A DNA stretch of 64,000 nucleotides from Desulfovibrio sp. TomC (lineage in GTDB: Bacteria > Desulfobacterota > Desulfovibrionia > Desulfovibrionales > Desulfovibrionaceae). Below the pieces are notes generated by a model. It made no database searches. It had not been told where the DNA came from and saw only the letters and a program-made list of their open reading frames with translations. The first letter of the stretch is position 1, and each line of letters begins with the position of its first letter. This document shows, piece after piece, positions 17,277-26,648 of the stretch. The position numbers and the translations under genes were made by a program. Location of the stretch: the NCBI RefSeq assembly GCF_000801335.2, contig NZ_JSEH01000006.1:1-64000 (forward strand), in the 5' to 3' direction.

Positions 17277-18488
17277 CTATTGGGCGTTTAGGCTGTCGAA
17301 CCAGTCCTTCTGGTCGAGGACGCCAAAGAGAAACGTCCCCCTATGGTCGGCGCGGTCCCCGGCGTACACGGCCTCGGCCGGAGCTGCGCCGACCGCCTGG
17401 GCATAGTCCACCGGAAGCGTGGCCACGTAGGGGGGCATGACTTCGTCGATCTTGCCGTAATAATAGCGGCTGGGCGTCCTGTACCGCCAGCGGTAGGCCT
17501 GATTGTCCTGGAGCCGGCGGTAGAACCGGCTGTCGCTCATGGAGCTTTCGGCGGCAAATTCCGGCCGCAGCAACGCCCCGACCGTTCCGGGCAACGTCTT
17601 GGAAGCCTGCTCCCAGTCGATCTTGTTCGCATAAAGGTCCTTGGCGGTCTGCCAATACACATCCTTGATGGCCGCCCGGCTCAGGCCCGGCAGATCGTAG
17701 TAGTGTTCGTAGGCAAAAATAAACAGCAGCGGCGTGCCTGGAAGCCAGGCGGCGTCCAGCGACGTCGGGTTGTTGAGCCAGCGGGTCAGCAACAGATACA
17801 GATCGCTTGGCGTGCTGGCCGTGGCTGCGGCCTTGACCGGAATATCCAGAATTTCGAGCTTGTGGCGAAACTGCATCGTGGCCCAGGCCCCCTGGGACCA
17901 ACCGCTGAGAAAAAGGCCTTGCTGCGTGAGTCCCAGGTCCGAACAGACCACGCGGGACGCGAACAGCATGTCCAGACAGGCTTGCGCCGTGACGTCCCTG
18001 ACCATGTAGCTGTCCGGCTCCGGGGAATCGCCTTTGCCGACGTAGTCTGCGCCGATGACAATATACCCCTGCCCGGCGAACCGGGCGATCATGAGCCGCG
18101 TTTCCATGGACTCCTCGGGATGCGAGGGCACGGCCGTTTTCGTGAACACGGTGCCGTGCTGGTAGGAAACGACCGGCAGGGTCTTTTGGGCCGTCTGCGG
18201 CACGGCAATCAGGCCGCTCGCCGTCGTCGGTCTGTTGCCCAGTTCCGGGATCACGGTTTCATAAATGACCTTGTAGAGGCTGACGGCATTTTTCGCCGGC
18301 GGATAGCTGATCTTGAAGGCACTGAAGTCCGCCAGTTCCCCGGTCAGGATCGTATTGAGCCGCTCGACGCTGTACTCGCCAAGGTGTTCGTAGCGGACCG
18401 AGGGTTGGCCAGGGGGCAGGGGCGCGGCCAGGGCGGAAAACGACAGAATGGTGAAAAGCACCCCCAGGGCCAGGGCAACACGTCGCAT
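17277..18488 (-). CDS. Secreted alpha/beta-hydrolase (lipase/esterase-like)
   Basis: A 403 aa exported hydrolase. MRRVALALGVLFTILSF...LAA is a cleavable signal peptide. The nucleophile elbow is LSGWSQGAWA with Ser near residue 180, the oxyanion region is VVSYQHGTVF, and a C-terminal His candidate lies in DRADHRGTF; an Asp candidate is in YGKIDEVMPP. The arrangement (ASGLIAVP, SYQHGT, GADYVGKGDS) is that of secretory lipase/cutinase-like esterases of ~400 residues. ATG at 18488 follows AAGGAG by six bases, and the frame upstream lacks a ribosome site. It converges on the glycan operon and is monocistronic. The natural substrate is unknown. Confidence 0.82.
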   Translation of the reverse strand: MRRVALALGVLFTILSFSALAAPLPPGQPSVRYEHLGEYSVERLNTILTGELADFSAFKISYPPAKNAVSLYKVIYETVIPELGNRPTTASGLIAVPQTAQKTLPVVSYQHGTVFTKTAVPSHPEESMETRLMIARFAGQGYIVIGADYVGKGDSPEPDSYMVRDVTAQACLDMLFASRVVCSDLGLTQQGLFLSGWSQGAWATMQFRHKLEILDIPVKAAATASTPSDLYLLLTRWLNNPTSLDAAWLPGTPLLFIFAYEHYYDLPGLSRAAIKDVYWQTAKDLYANKIDWEQASKTLPGTVGALLRPEFAAESSMSDSRFYRRLQDNQAYRWRYRTPSRYYYGKIDEVMPPYVATLPVDYAQAVGAAPAEAVYAGDRADHRGTFLFGVLDQKDWFDSLNAQ

Positions 18489-19263
18489 AAACGCTCCTTG
18501 GCGGCCGTTGCGGCCACGGTTGTCGGCAACAATGCAGGCCAAATTTTGTACCATGACCAGACGCGGGGTCGGGCCTCGCCGTCACAGACCGTTCCGGTAG
18601 GGCTCATGACGACTGCGAGGCGGCGCCGTTGTGCGTCCCCTGCCTTCCGGGATACAGGAACGCATCGGCCTCTTTGATGGTGTCGTCAATGGATTTTCCC
18701 ACAGCAAAGGGTGCGACTCCTCAAGGTGTTGGACGAGCACCGCCCGCCTGCCAGGCCTCGCTCCAGAAGTCTGCAGTGGCACGTTGTTCCCAATGCGAAA
18801 GGACTCCCGACTTTTTGCCCTCCCCGGGCATGTTTTGTGGCGAAAAAAACGGGAGATAGCCCCCATAGCCCCTTGAATGCCATACTGTTTCGACTTTTGA
18901 ACGATCGCTTCGGAAGCGGTAAAACAATATGGCCTTCACTGGTTCCTGCCAAGAGACAGGCGTATCCCTGCGGCCAACAAACCACCATGCTGCCATCAGG
19001 CAGGCAAAGACTCTTTGGCGTCCCTGCCAAGGTGTTCTTGGAAACGACCGACTGGCAAAGACATGCACGGTTATTCCAAAATAACCAGTGTACGGGGTGT
19101 ACCTTTTCGCTCCCCCTGCCCTTCATTCCGTCTATTTGGCCCATGTTGCGTACGCTGCTTGACAGCTGCGCATCAGAAAGAGTAAAAAAATAAACAAATT
19201 TTATGGTTCCATTGGCGTGTGTAACAAACTGATATTGCAACAGTCTTACATATGGAGGTCGTC
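18489..19263. other. 775-base stretch without a convincing gene
   Basis: Lies between divergent hydrolase and thaumatin-like genes. Several short frames exist on both strands, the longest ~200 codons on the minus strand (18686-19291), but none has a ribosome site, domain or the codon bias of neighbours. Base composition is lower in GC than the surroundings, with A/T-rich DNA from 19170 to 19250 that probably contains the promoter of the thaumatin-like gene. It may be decayed coding sequence. Confidence 0.4.
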
Positions 19264-20898
19264 GTGAGAACGTCCATCCCAATGTTGGCAAATGATGTCA
19301 GGATATTGCATGCATTGCGGCAGTGGCTGTGCAAAATTGTCATGCTGTCGACATGCCTCCTGGGCTGCTGCGTCATCCTGGCCGGCGACGCATACGGTCA
19401 GACGCGGCCGCGGTTCCACGTCAAAAACAATTGCGCCCGGGACGGGGTGCTTGTCTTCAACGCCGGACAAGCCGGCAGCATGCCGGTCACGCAATGGGGA
19501 ACCACGTTTGGCCCGACGACCACCATCAGCGGCATCGTCTACAGCAGCACGCGGATTCCGGCAGGCCAGACCGCCACCTTCAACCTCCCCCTGGCCGGCG
19601 CGGTCAGCGGCAACATGGTGCTGGCCTACGGGTGTCCCGAGGGCAGCACCGGCCTCGACGGCCAATGCCTCATCAACTTTCAGGACACCACAAGTCATAC
19701 CATTCCCGAGATCACGGCCGGCTGCGCCTACGTCACGAACACCGGGCTGTGCAATGGAAACCCTGGCGCGCCCATTCCGAGCCAGCCCGGCCAATACTAT
19801 CCAATCGCCCCGCAAGACTCCATCGACGTCTCGGCAGTCAACGGCTACACGTTGCCGGTCTATTTTAACGTAACAAACGCCAATCACACCGATTTCCAAT
19901 ACGGCGATCGATCCGCCATCGACACCAGCATGCTGGATCTGGCCAGTTGCGCCAAGGAATACGGATACAACGGGGACAAACCGCAAACTATTGGTTTGGT
20001 CAGCGAAGACAAGACCATATACCCGTCGACCTATGCGCTGCTCAACAACCCGGCCTACAAAAGCGGCATCAGCATGACCACCATGATGACCAAGGTCGAT
20101 CCCCTCGACAACCAGTCCAAGTCGTTCTTTCTGAGTTGCAGCCATCCGAAATTCTGGCTGACCAGCAACAGCATCGGCAATCCTCCCAACCCTCAGATCA
20201 TGGCCCAAAACGCCGATGCCGACACCTCGGTAACGCCTCCCAAGGACAAGCTCCCGCCCAACACCGTGGACTGGTACGGTTGCTCCAATCACGGCAACCA
20301 ACCCATCTGCGTCGACAGCAGTACGGAATGCACCTGCACCTATCCAGGCTGCCGGGGCGCGCAATGCTCCAAGGGCATCATGGGCAACTACCGCAATTTG
20401 TCCGTGGTTTACACAAACTACGTCAGGACGCTCAAGGAGACGCGATACCTTGCCTACACCTGGTCCTATGACGACGCCCAGGGCGGTTTCGGCGTCGCCT
20501 GGAACACCGACCGCAGCGCCCCTGACGCAGCGCTTCCGGACTATCAGGTGACGTTTTGCCCGGACGGCGGCGACCCCATCCTGCCGTCGCAGAAATGGGC
20601 CTACAGCGCTTCCGCCGGCAATTGCGTGGCCGACAACGCCGGGACCTATGCCTCCTATCACGAGTGCCTGACCACGGATGCGACCCCCAAGGCCCAGTTC
20701 TATGTCGTGCCGGACGTCATCCTGGGCTTCCCCAACGCGAGCATCCCCAATCGGACCTTCAACTATTGCGTCTGGAACGGCGCAGGCCTGACCGGAGCGA
20801 CCGGCCCCATGGACTACACCGTGTGCGCGGCCCAGACCTACCCCGCGTCCATGCCCAACGCCATGGCTCCGGAATTCCTGTTGCTGACCAACCAATAA
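19264..20898 (+). CDS. Secreted thaumatin-like protein with C-terminal extension
   Basis: A 544 aa exported Cys-rich protein. A long signal sequence (hydrophobic IVMLSTCLLGCCVILAG, cleavage after ~45 residues) precedes a domain that follows the thaumatin layout: an opening RFHVKNNC, RIPAGQTATFNLP, NTVDWYGCSNH, then NYVRTLKETRYLAYTWSYDD and the closing DYQVTFCP, which mirror the plant and fungal C-terminal thaumatin signature. About 110 further residues (~435-544), with several Cys, are unassigned. GTG at 19264 is preferred because GGAGG lies five bases upstream; an ATG at 19252 overlaps that ribosome site. Bacterial members are few; a role in glucan binding or in inhibiting other microbes is possible but not shown by the sequence. 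Confidence 0.78.
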   Translation: MRTSIPMLANDVRILHALRQWLCKIVMLSTCLLGCCVILAGDAYGQTRPRFHVKNNCARDGVLVFNAGQAGSMPVTQWGTTFGPTTTISGIVYSSTRIPAGQTATFNLPLAGAVSGNMVLAYGCPEGSTGLDGQCLINFQDTTSHTIPEITAGCAYVTNTGLCNGNPGAPIPSQPGQYYPIAPQDSIDVSAVNGYTLPVYFNVTNANHTDFQYGDRSAIDTSMLDLASCAKEYGYNGDKPQTIGLVSEDKTIYPSTYALLNNPAYKSGISMTTMMTKVDPLDNQSKSFFLSCSHPKFWLTSNSIGNPPNPQIMAQNADADTSVTPPKDKLPPNTVDWYGCSNHGNQPICVDSSTECTCTYPGCRGAQCSKGIMGNYRNLSVVYTNYVRTLKETRYLAYTWSYDDAQGGFGVAWNTDRSAPDAALPDYQVTFCPDGGDPILPSQKWAYSASAGNCVADNAGTYASYHECLTTDATPKAQFYVVPDVILGFPNASIPNRTFNYCVWNGAGLTGATGPMDYTVCAAQTYPASMPNAMAPEFLLLTNQ

Positions 20899-20919
20899 CG
20901 CGCCGTTTTCGTCCAAAGA

Positions 20920-20974
20920 CCCCGGATGCGGTCAAGTCAGCTGGCTGCAGCGCCCACACCGCATCCGGGGTTTT
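20920..20974 (+). terminator. Terminator after the thaumatin-like gene
   Basis: A perfect 13-pair inverted repeat (20920-20932 with 20958-20970) encloses a 25-base loop and is followed by TTTT. It ends the thaumatin-like transcript. Confidence 0.75.
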
Positions 20975-21494
20975 CGACAGATTTCCCGTCCCCTTCATGA
21001 TGGCCTTTTGGCGGAAAACCTGAGCGCCCTTTGCCCGACCCTGGAAAAAGATTCTCCGGCCCCGCCGAGGCACCTTCGACGATCGTCTCCAGTTGCTGCC
21101 CGGAACGTCCGGGGCTGGCGCTTTTGTCGAAAAGCCGTGCCCGGACTCTTCGCTGACCCAGGGCCGCCCTTCGACGCCTCCGGGCCGGTATTTTCAGATG
21201 CGCTTCGTGGGGTATTTCGACGACAGCGGCAGCGAGTGCGGCCCCGCTCGTCATAGAGATGCAAAAAAGAAAGGCCCCGGCGGTACAAGCCGGGGCCAGT
21301 AATGTTGCGATGTAAAAATGACTAATGGGTTATTGCGGTGGCCTCGACTAAAACTGTAGAGCGAGTGTTTACCACACGTGGAGTTTGCCAGGATCAAGTT
21401 TTTATCTGGCCTGCAAGTGCTCTACTGCGAGGAAAACTGTCCGACTTCTGATTCACCCAATGGCATCGCCTCCGTTGAGGTTGCAAACAACCTT
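20975..21494. other. 520 bases without a recognised gene
   Basis: No frame with a ribosome site, domain or the expected codon bias is seen on either strand. The only clear structures are the minus-strand terminator-like hairpin at 21263-21297 and the plus-strand hairpin starting at 21495, both listed separately. Confidence 0.4.
21263..21297 (-). terminator. Terminator-like hairpin, minus strand
   Basis: A nine-pair stem (GGCCCCGGC/GCCGGGGCC, 21273-21281 with 21289-21297), read on the minus strand, is followed by TTTCTTTTTT. It is a good rho-independent signal, but the nearest minus-strand gene ends 950 bases upstream, so what it terminates is unclear. Confidence 0.6.
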
Positions 21495-21552
21495 CACTAG
21501 GGACACAGCTAACATATAGGTCCGGGCAGTAACTGTGTCTAGTGCTTTTTTT
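21495..21552 (+). terminator. Terminator-like hairpin with seven T, no gene upstream
   Basis: CACTA-(GG)-GACACAG at 21495-21508 pairs with CTGTGTC-TAGTG at 21533-21544 and is followed by C and seven T (21546-21552). The 24-base loop is long for a simple terminator. No plus-strand gene ends nearby, so it could be the 3' end of a small RNA or of a lost gene. Confidence 0.55.
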
Positions 21553-21836
21553 GAGCCGACTGCAAAAAAAATGCTGTAAGTTCAAGCAACTGCGGAAAAG
21601 CTCAATATATTCGCGATGAAAATTGTGTTGGTGATCAGCCGACGGCCTAACCCACCGGAAATGAAGGCCTTCACCCGAAACGATCCCTCCCGGAAGCAGG
21701 CAACGCCCCGCGAGCAAGGCCCCGGAGCCAGGGGAACAGCCCAGCCGGGGCTCCCCGCAATAATCCAGGGCTGCCCGGGGCGCAGGGCAGGTGCACAGCA
21801 TTGGCCAAGGCCAGGAAACCGGTCGACGCCATAGGA

Positions 21837-22170
21837 ATGCGAAACGACACGGTCGTCGCCTACATTTTGGATGGGCACGGCTATTTTGACGACCGCCGTG
21901 ACGCCTTGGCCTTCGAGATGGTGGGCGCGGGCTGGGTGGATGTGGACAGGGACTGTCGCTGTGGCCCCGAAACCACCGTGCTCTACGAACGCAGCGGGCA
22001 AACGGTGGAAATAGTCGCTTTGGACAGAGCATTGCGCATCGTGCGCTTCAGCGGGAAACCGCTTGGCGAGCCCATCGCCAGGTACGGCCCCATCGTCATG
22101 AACACCCAGGCCGAACACGGGCAAGAAGACGCCGTCGGTGAAGCGTGCGCCCATACAGGCAGGATCATCT
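21837..22170 (+). pseudogene. Decayed pirin-family gene (C-terminal remnant)
   Basis: In the frame that stays open over 21801-22220 the peptide VVAYILDGHGYFDD, RDCRCGPETTVLYE and SGKPLGEPIARYGPIVMNT matches the C-terminal cupin of pirins; the last segment is close to the strongly conserved pirin motif. The N-terminal cupin with its HPHRG metal site is absent, there is no ribosome site, and after VMNT the usual EEL-rich helix is scrambled, which suggests a frameshift or internal decay. Intact pirins are ~230-290 aa iron proteins. This copy cannot be functional as it stands. Its GC-rich composition is like the genome average, so it is a local loss rather than recent import. Confidence 0.72.
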
Positions 22171-22254
22171 TCGGAAAGTTCTTGTACATGGCGGGAATGG
22201 GCTTATCGCAGCCGGCATGAGCCGCTTTGCCTAGCAGTATTGGGCAATGGCCTA

Positions 22255-23478
22255 CTAGTACAGATAGCTCATAACATTTATGCGGCAATCTTCTACCCGT
22301 ATTGTCTCAACAATTTCGAAATTTTTATCATCAATGTGGTCTTTATCAAGAAGATCTACGTCTTCAGCCGAGCAGTATTTGTTATTTTTATCCATGACAA
22401 TACGCACTTTAGGCCGCAATAGGTTCAAATTATTTTGTTCAAAAACGATCGCACGCTTTCCATTTGCCAATTCAACAATTGAACCAACAGGATAAACACC
22501 GAGGAATTTTATAAATTTGTCAACAAGAACAGGATTTAGAGATGTTTTTTTGAGGTTGAACAAAATTCCCAGGGCTCTATGGAGATCAATTCGCGGCTTG
22601 TAGATCCTGTCACTCGTCAGCGCGTCAAAGACATCAACGATACTGATAAGCATGGCTTGGTTGGATATTTCAGAAAACTTTAGATCGTCAGGATATCCGC
22701 CTCCGGAATATTTTTCATGGTGCTGCAACGTCGCCTTACAGACATCGGTCTGGTGGCGATGGTCAGCCTGCAGAAGACTATACCCGATCGCGGGGTGTTT
22801 TTTCATTTCTTCAAATTCCGACACCGTAAGCTTGCCCGGTTTATTCAAGATATCCTGATCAATCATCATCTTGCCAATATCATGAAACAAACCGGCCAGG
22901 CCTATGATCTTGATATTTTCCGCGCCCAGGCCAAGGCATGTTGCAAACGCAATTGAGAAAATTGATACATTCAGGTTGTGCGTATACGTATAGGCGTCAT
23001 GCGTTTTCAGCTTGGATATAAACGTCAGGCTGTCAATATTGTTGCATATATTCCCAAATACTTCATTGATGCAGGCCTCAGAGCGCTCAATATTGATCTT
23101 TTGCCTTTCCTTTAAATCATCTAGAAAACTTCTCACATAAACTATGGAATTGCTGTAAACTATTTTTGCTTCATCAATATCTTTTTTGATGGCCTTCAAG
23201 CTTCTCACGCCGTGAATCCGACACTCTTCCTTGGCAGAAACAATATCATATGTGCGTTCTATTAATCTTTTCTTTTCGGGGAATTCAACGAAATATTTCC
23301 CCTTGTTAGAATCTATAAAAACATCGAGATACCCATCCGACAAAATCCTATCAATCTGTGCCGCATCGACAACCTCTCCCTCTTCAGAAAAAACATGGGG
23401 ATGCTCTGATTGCGACAACCCCGTCGAAATAACATACATTCCAGGCTTCAAACTTGTTGTGTATATTTTTCTTATCAT
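22255..23478 (-). CDS. HD-GYP domain protein (predicted c-di-GMP phosphodiesterase)
   Basis: A 407 aa cytoplasmic protein. Residues ~1-130 are a DUF3391-like region (LKPGMYVISTGLS, then helices); the HD-GYP domain covers ~150-330 with THNLNVSIFSIAFA, GLFHDIGKMMID (HD pair) and QHHEKYSGGGYPDDL, where the usual ERxDGxGYP reads EKYSGGGYP, but the HH and GYP that bind metal and nucleotide remain. A ~70-residue PilZ-like beta tail follows (GSIVELANGKRAIVFEQNN). The gene is strikingly AT-rich and uses A/T-ending codons, unlike its neighbours, which points to acquisition. Ribosome site GGTGA is modest. It would lower c-di-GMP, opposing the GGDEF proteins nearby. Confidence 0.87.
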   Translation of the reverse strand: MIRKIYTTSLKPGMYVISTGLSQSEHPHVFSEEGEVVDAAQIDRILSDGYLDVFIDSNKGKYFVEFPEKKRLIERTYDIVSAKEECRIHGVRSLKAIKKDIDEAKIVYSNSIVYVRSFLDDLKERQKINIERSEACINEVFGNICNNIDSLTFISKLKTHDAYTYTHNLNVSIFSIAFATCLGLGAENIKIIGLAGLFHDIGKMMIDQDILNKPGKLTVSEFEEMKKHPAIGYSLLQADHRHQTDVCKATLQHHEKYSGGGYPDDLKFSEISNQAMLISIVDVFDALTSDRIYKPRIDLHRALGILFNLKKTSLNPVLVDKFIKFLGVYPVGSIVELANGKRAIVFEQNNLNLLRPKVRIVMDKNNKYCSAEDVDLLDKDHIDDKNFEIVETIRVEDCRINVMSYLY

Positions 23479-24095
23479 ACATCACCAAGCAGCCAAACTA
23501 TGCTCTCTCTTTGCAGAGCGCCGTTTGATATTCGCCAAGCACCGCAACGGGAAACGGAAACCCTGTAACAACCTCTTGGCCTTGAATACGTAACGTGGAG
23601 CAAGGCACATCAAGGAGCGCCCCGACAGGAAACGCGCCCTTGACTGACAGCACTGCCGCTATCGGGAACGCATCGCCCCCTTGGCGAGCAGTTCCACACT
23701 ACCACACCAGACGAACAACCAACAAGCATATTTACTATTGCCCGCAGGCTTGCTTGGCATTCATTTGGTCCATAATAACCGACGATTTATTGTATTCCAA
23801 GAATATTTCGACAGAGGCGCCCGGGGCATGACTTCATTTCTAGCCGCAAGATTGGTCGCAATGCCTCAAAAAAGAACGTTCTTGGGCCGAAATATTTCAC
23901 CGACCCAAGCAAAACGGCACACATCCAAAGACATGGGCCTCACTCTACAATACGGGGAGAAGTCCAAGTGAGCCGACAACCACGAAACGCTTGAGATGAA
24001 ACAATTGTCTTTCTATTCTGCAGACTCTTGCCGGAGTGACGACAGTTCCAAGACATCCCGGCCGGCACTGGCTTGCCCCGGCCGCCCCGCCCGGC
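23479..24095. other. 617-base stretch without a recognised gene
   Basis: Between two minus-strand genes. It carries the upstream region of the HD-GYP gene and two weak plus-strand frames (23595-23831 and 23681-23971) that lack ribosome sites or known domains. Composition is intermediate between the AT-rich HD-GYP gene and the GC-rich genes to the right, so it may belong to the same acquired segment. Confidence 0.4.
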
Positions 24096-26504
24096 TCACG
24101 TCCCCTGGGCGAACATCCGCTCCACGTCCTCCCGGCACACCGGCCGCGAAAACAGGAACCCCTGGCCGGCTTCGCAGGCAAAACCGTGCAACACGTCGGA
24201 CTGGGTCTCAAGCTCCACGCCCTCGGCCACGACATCAAGGCCCAGGCTGTGGGCCAGGGCCACCACCGCGCCGACGATCTTGCGATTCTCGTTGCACTCG
24301 ATGTCGCTGACAAAGGCCCGGTCCACCTTGAGGGTATCGATGGGGAAGCGTTGCAGGTAGGACAGCGACGAATAGCCTGTGCCGAAATCATCGACCGACA
24401 GACGCACGCCCAGGGCTTTGAGGCGTTTGAGGCGCAGAATCGACACTTCCGGGTTGTCCATGATGACCGTTTCGGTGATCTCAAGCTTAAGCGCCCGGGG
24501 GTCCATGCCGGTGGTCCGCAAAATCCGCTCCACGTCATCGACCAGCGAGGCCTGGGCCAGCTGCTTGGCCGAGAGATTCACACTCATGGACATGCCGAGC
24601 GTCTCGGGAAACCGGGCGTGCCACGAGGCCATGGTCGTGCAGGCCTCGGTCAGCACCCACAACCCAAGGGGCACGATCAGTCCGGTATCCTCGGCCACGG
24701 GGATGAAATCCCCAGGCGGGGACACGCCCTGGCCCGGCCGCCGCCAGCGCACCAGCGCCTCGAAACCGGTCATGCGCCGATCGCTCAAGGCCAGGATGGG
24801 CTGGTAGTCCAGGAAGAATTCCCCGCGCTTAAGCGCCAGACGCAGATCGTTTTCCAGGTCCATGAGCCGGATGGCGTCTTCGAGCATGCGGGTGTTGAAG
24901 ACCTTGAAGCGGTTGCGCCCTTCGCCCTTGGCCCGGTGCAGGGCAATATTGGCGTTTCGGAGCAGCTCCTCGGGCTTGTCGTAGATGGCCGGGCTGACCA
25001 CGATGCCCATGGAGGCCGTGACGTGCACGTCGTGGCCCGACAGCGGGAACACCTCGTTCATGGCGTCGCGGATGCGCTTCACAATGCGCACCACCTCCCG
25101 ATACGAGCCGGTCTCCTCCAGCAAGACAACGAACTCGTCGCCGCCCAGGCGGGACACGGTGTCCAGGCTTCGCACGCAGTCCCGCAGCCGCCGGGACACG
25201 AACTCCAGCAGCCGGTCGCCCATATGGTGGCCCAGGCTGTCGTTTATGATCTTGAAGCGGTCGAGATCGAGAAAAATGACGGCGTACTGGTAGTTGTCGC
25301 GCCGCTTGGACCGCTCCAGGGCCTGGCGGATGCGGTCCAGGCACAGGCTGCGGTTGGGCAGGCCGGTCAGGGGATCGTGGAAGGCCATGTGGGCCAGCTG
25401 GCTTTCCAGCTGCTTGCGGTCGGTGATGTCGGTCACAATGCCGCCGGCCAGACGCCGGGATTCATCCAGGCCCATGGGAAACAGCGAAACAAGCAGCGTC
25501 TTGTCCGCGCCGTTAATGGCGACTGTCGTTTCCTTTTTCACCGGCTCGTTCCAGGCAATGACCCGGGAGGCGTCCCGGCACAGCGAGGCGGCCAGATCTC
25601 CGGGCAAGACCGCGTCCAGGGCCGCGCCGCCTTCCGGGATGCCGGCCAGCCCGAGCATGCGGGCGCAGGCCGCATTGACCTCGCGCAGCCGGTCCTCGGC
25701 GTCGATGACCAGAAAGCCTTCAGCCGACAAGGCCAGATCGGTCTCGGGATGTTCCAGGCGCGAACCAGGGCTCTGGCAGGGCCGCACTTCGAGCAGCACG
25801 CGCGGACCGCAGGCCGCCCCAGGCAGGGGGGTGGCCGTCACTGCGGCCGGAAATTCCCCGCCTTCCGGGCGCAGACAGCGGATACGGACCCGGCCGGCTT
25901 CGCTGTTGAGGGCTGCGTCAAGCAGCGGCAACAACGTCCCCCAATCCCGCGCGGGAAACACCTCCTGGACAGGTCTGCCCCGCAACGTCTCAGGACAGTG
26001 CCCAAAGAGCCGGGCAGCGGCGGGGTTGATGTCCAGGACTCGATATTGGTCGTCAAGCAGGCACAGGGCGGTTGGCGCGACAGCGAAGATGGCCCGGCTT
26101 TCGGCTTCGCTCTGGCGCAGGGCTTCTTCGGCCCGCGTGCGGGCCAGCGTGCTCTCAATGGCCAGGATCAGGGCCTGACTGTCGATGGGCAGGGGCAGGC
26201 AGCAGCAGGGCAGGGCCTTTTTGGCCCGGGCCAGAATGGCGGGATCGCTTGAAGGGGTCAGCAGGATGACCGGGATGCCGTGGCCGTCGCGCAGCAGTGT
26301 CGCCGCATCCACCCCGTCGCAGGCTCCGGTCAGCAGCATGTCCATGACGGCCACGTCCGGTCGCAACGACTCGGCCGTTTCCAACGCCTCGCGGCAGGTG
26401 AAGGCCGGCCCGAGGGGTTGGTAGCCGTTCTCGCCCAGAAGCCGGGCCATGGCCGAAGCCGAGGCGTGGTTCCGTTCGACAATCAGGATGCGGGGCTGCG
26501 TCAT
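24096..26504 (-). CDS. REC-PAS-PAS-GGDEF-EAL c-di-GMP signalling protein
   Basis: An 802 aa cytoplasmic multidomain protein. Residues ~1-115 are a receiver (ILIVERN, phospho-acceptor in VAVMDMLLTG); the second acid of the usual DD pair is replaced, so phosphorylation may be altered. Two PAS-like segments (~128-245 and ~255-370) lead to GGDEF (~385-540) with an intact RLGGDEFVVLLEE and LDLDRFKIINDSLGH, then EAL (~550-795) with FEALVRWRRP, LKLEITETVIM and DDFGTGYSSL. Both catalytic signatures are intact, so synthesis and hydrolysis of c-di-GMP are both possible. The ATG follows a run of G. No partner kinase is adjacent. Confidence 0.93.
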   Translation of the reverse strand: MTQPRILIVERNHASASAMARLLGENGYQPLGPAFTCREALETAESLRPDVAVMDMLLTGACDGVDAATLLRDGHGIPVILLTPSSDPAILARAKKALPCCCLPLPIDSQALILAIESTLARTRAEEALRQSEAESRAIFAVAPTALCLLDDQYRVLDINPAAARLFGHCPETLRGRPVQEVFPARDWGTLLPLLDAALNSEAGRVRIRCLRPEGGEFPAAVTATPLPGAACGPRVLLEVRPCQSPGSRLEHPETDLALSAEGFLVIDAEDRLREVNAACARMLGLAGIPEGGAALDAVLPGDLAASLCRDASRVIAWNEPVKKETTVAINGADKTLLVSLFPMGLDESRRLAGGIVTDITDRKQLESQLAHMAFHDPLTGLPNRSLCLDRIRQALERSKRRDNYQYAVIFLDLDRFKIINDSLGHHMGDRLLEFVSRRLRDCVRSLDTVSRLGGDEFVVLLEETGSYREVVRIVKRIRDAMNEVFPLSGHDVHVTASMGIVVSPAIYDKPEELLRNANIALHRAKGEGRNRFKVFNTRMLEDAIRLMDLENDLRLALKRGEFFLDYQPILALSDRRMTGFEALVRWRRPGQGVSPPGDFIPVAEDTGLIVPLGLWVLTEACTTMASWHARFPETLGMSMSVNLSAKQLAQASLVDDVERILRTTGMDPRALKLEITETVIMDNPEVSILRLKRLKALGVRLSVDDFGTGYSSLSYLQRFPIDTLKVDRAFVSDIECNENRKIVGAVVALAHSLGLDVVAEGVELETQSDVLHGFACEAGQGFLFSRPVCREDVERMFAQGT

Positions 26505-26648
26505 GGGTCCCCCCCTGTCTCTGGCGCTGCCTCGCCTCCGGGACGCAAGGCAGCATCCATTATTTCAGGTGGATGCAGCCTACGCAAGGATGTTGCAGGG
26601 CGCAACAATTACCTTGATCACAAAAACATCCAGGAGGATTGCGCAAGA

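Noticed and set aside
18686-19291. 201-codon minus frame in the empty stretch
   Set aside because: No ribosome site, no domain, odd composition; possibly decayed DNA but not supported as a gene.
21582-22154. 190-codon minus frame over the pirin remnant
   Set aside because: Antisense shadow; the plus-strand peptide has the conserved pirin residues.
24036-26252. 738-codon open frame on the plus strand
   Set aside because: Antisense to the REC-PAS-GGDEF-EAL gene; Gly/Arg/His-rich without structure.
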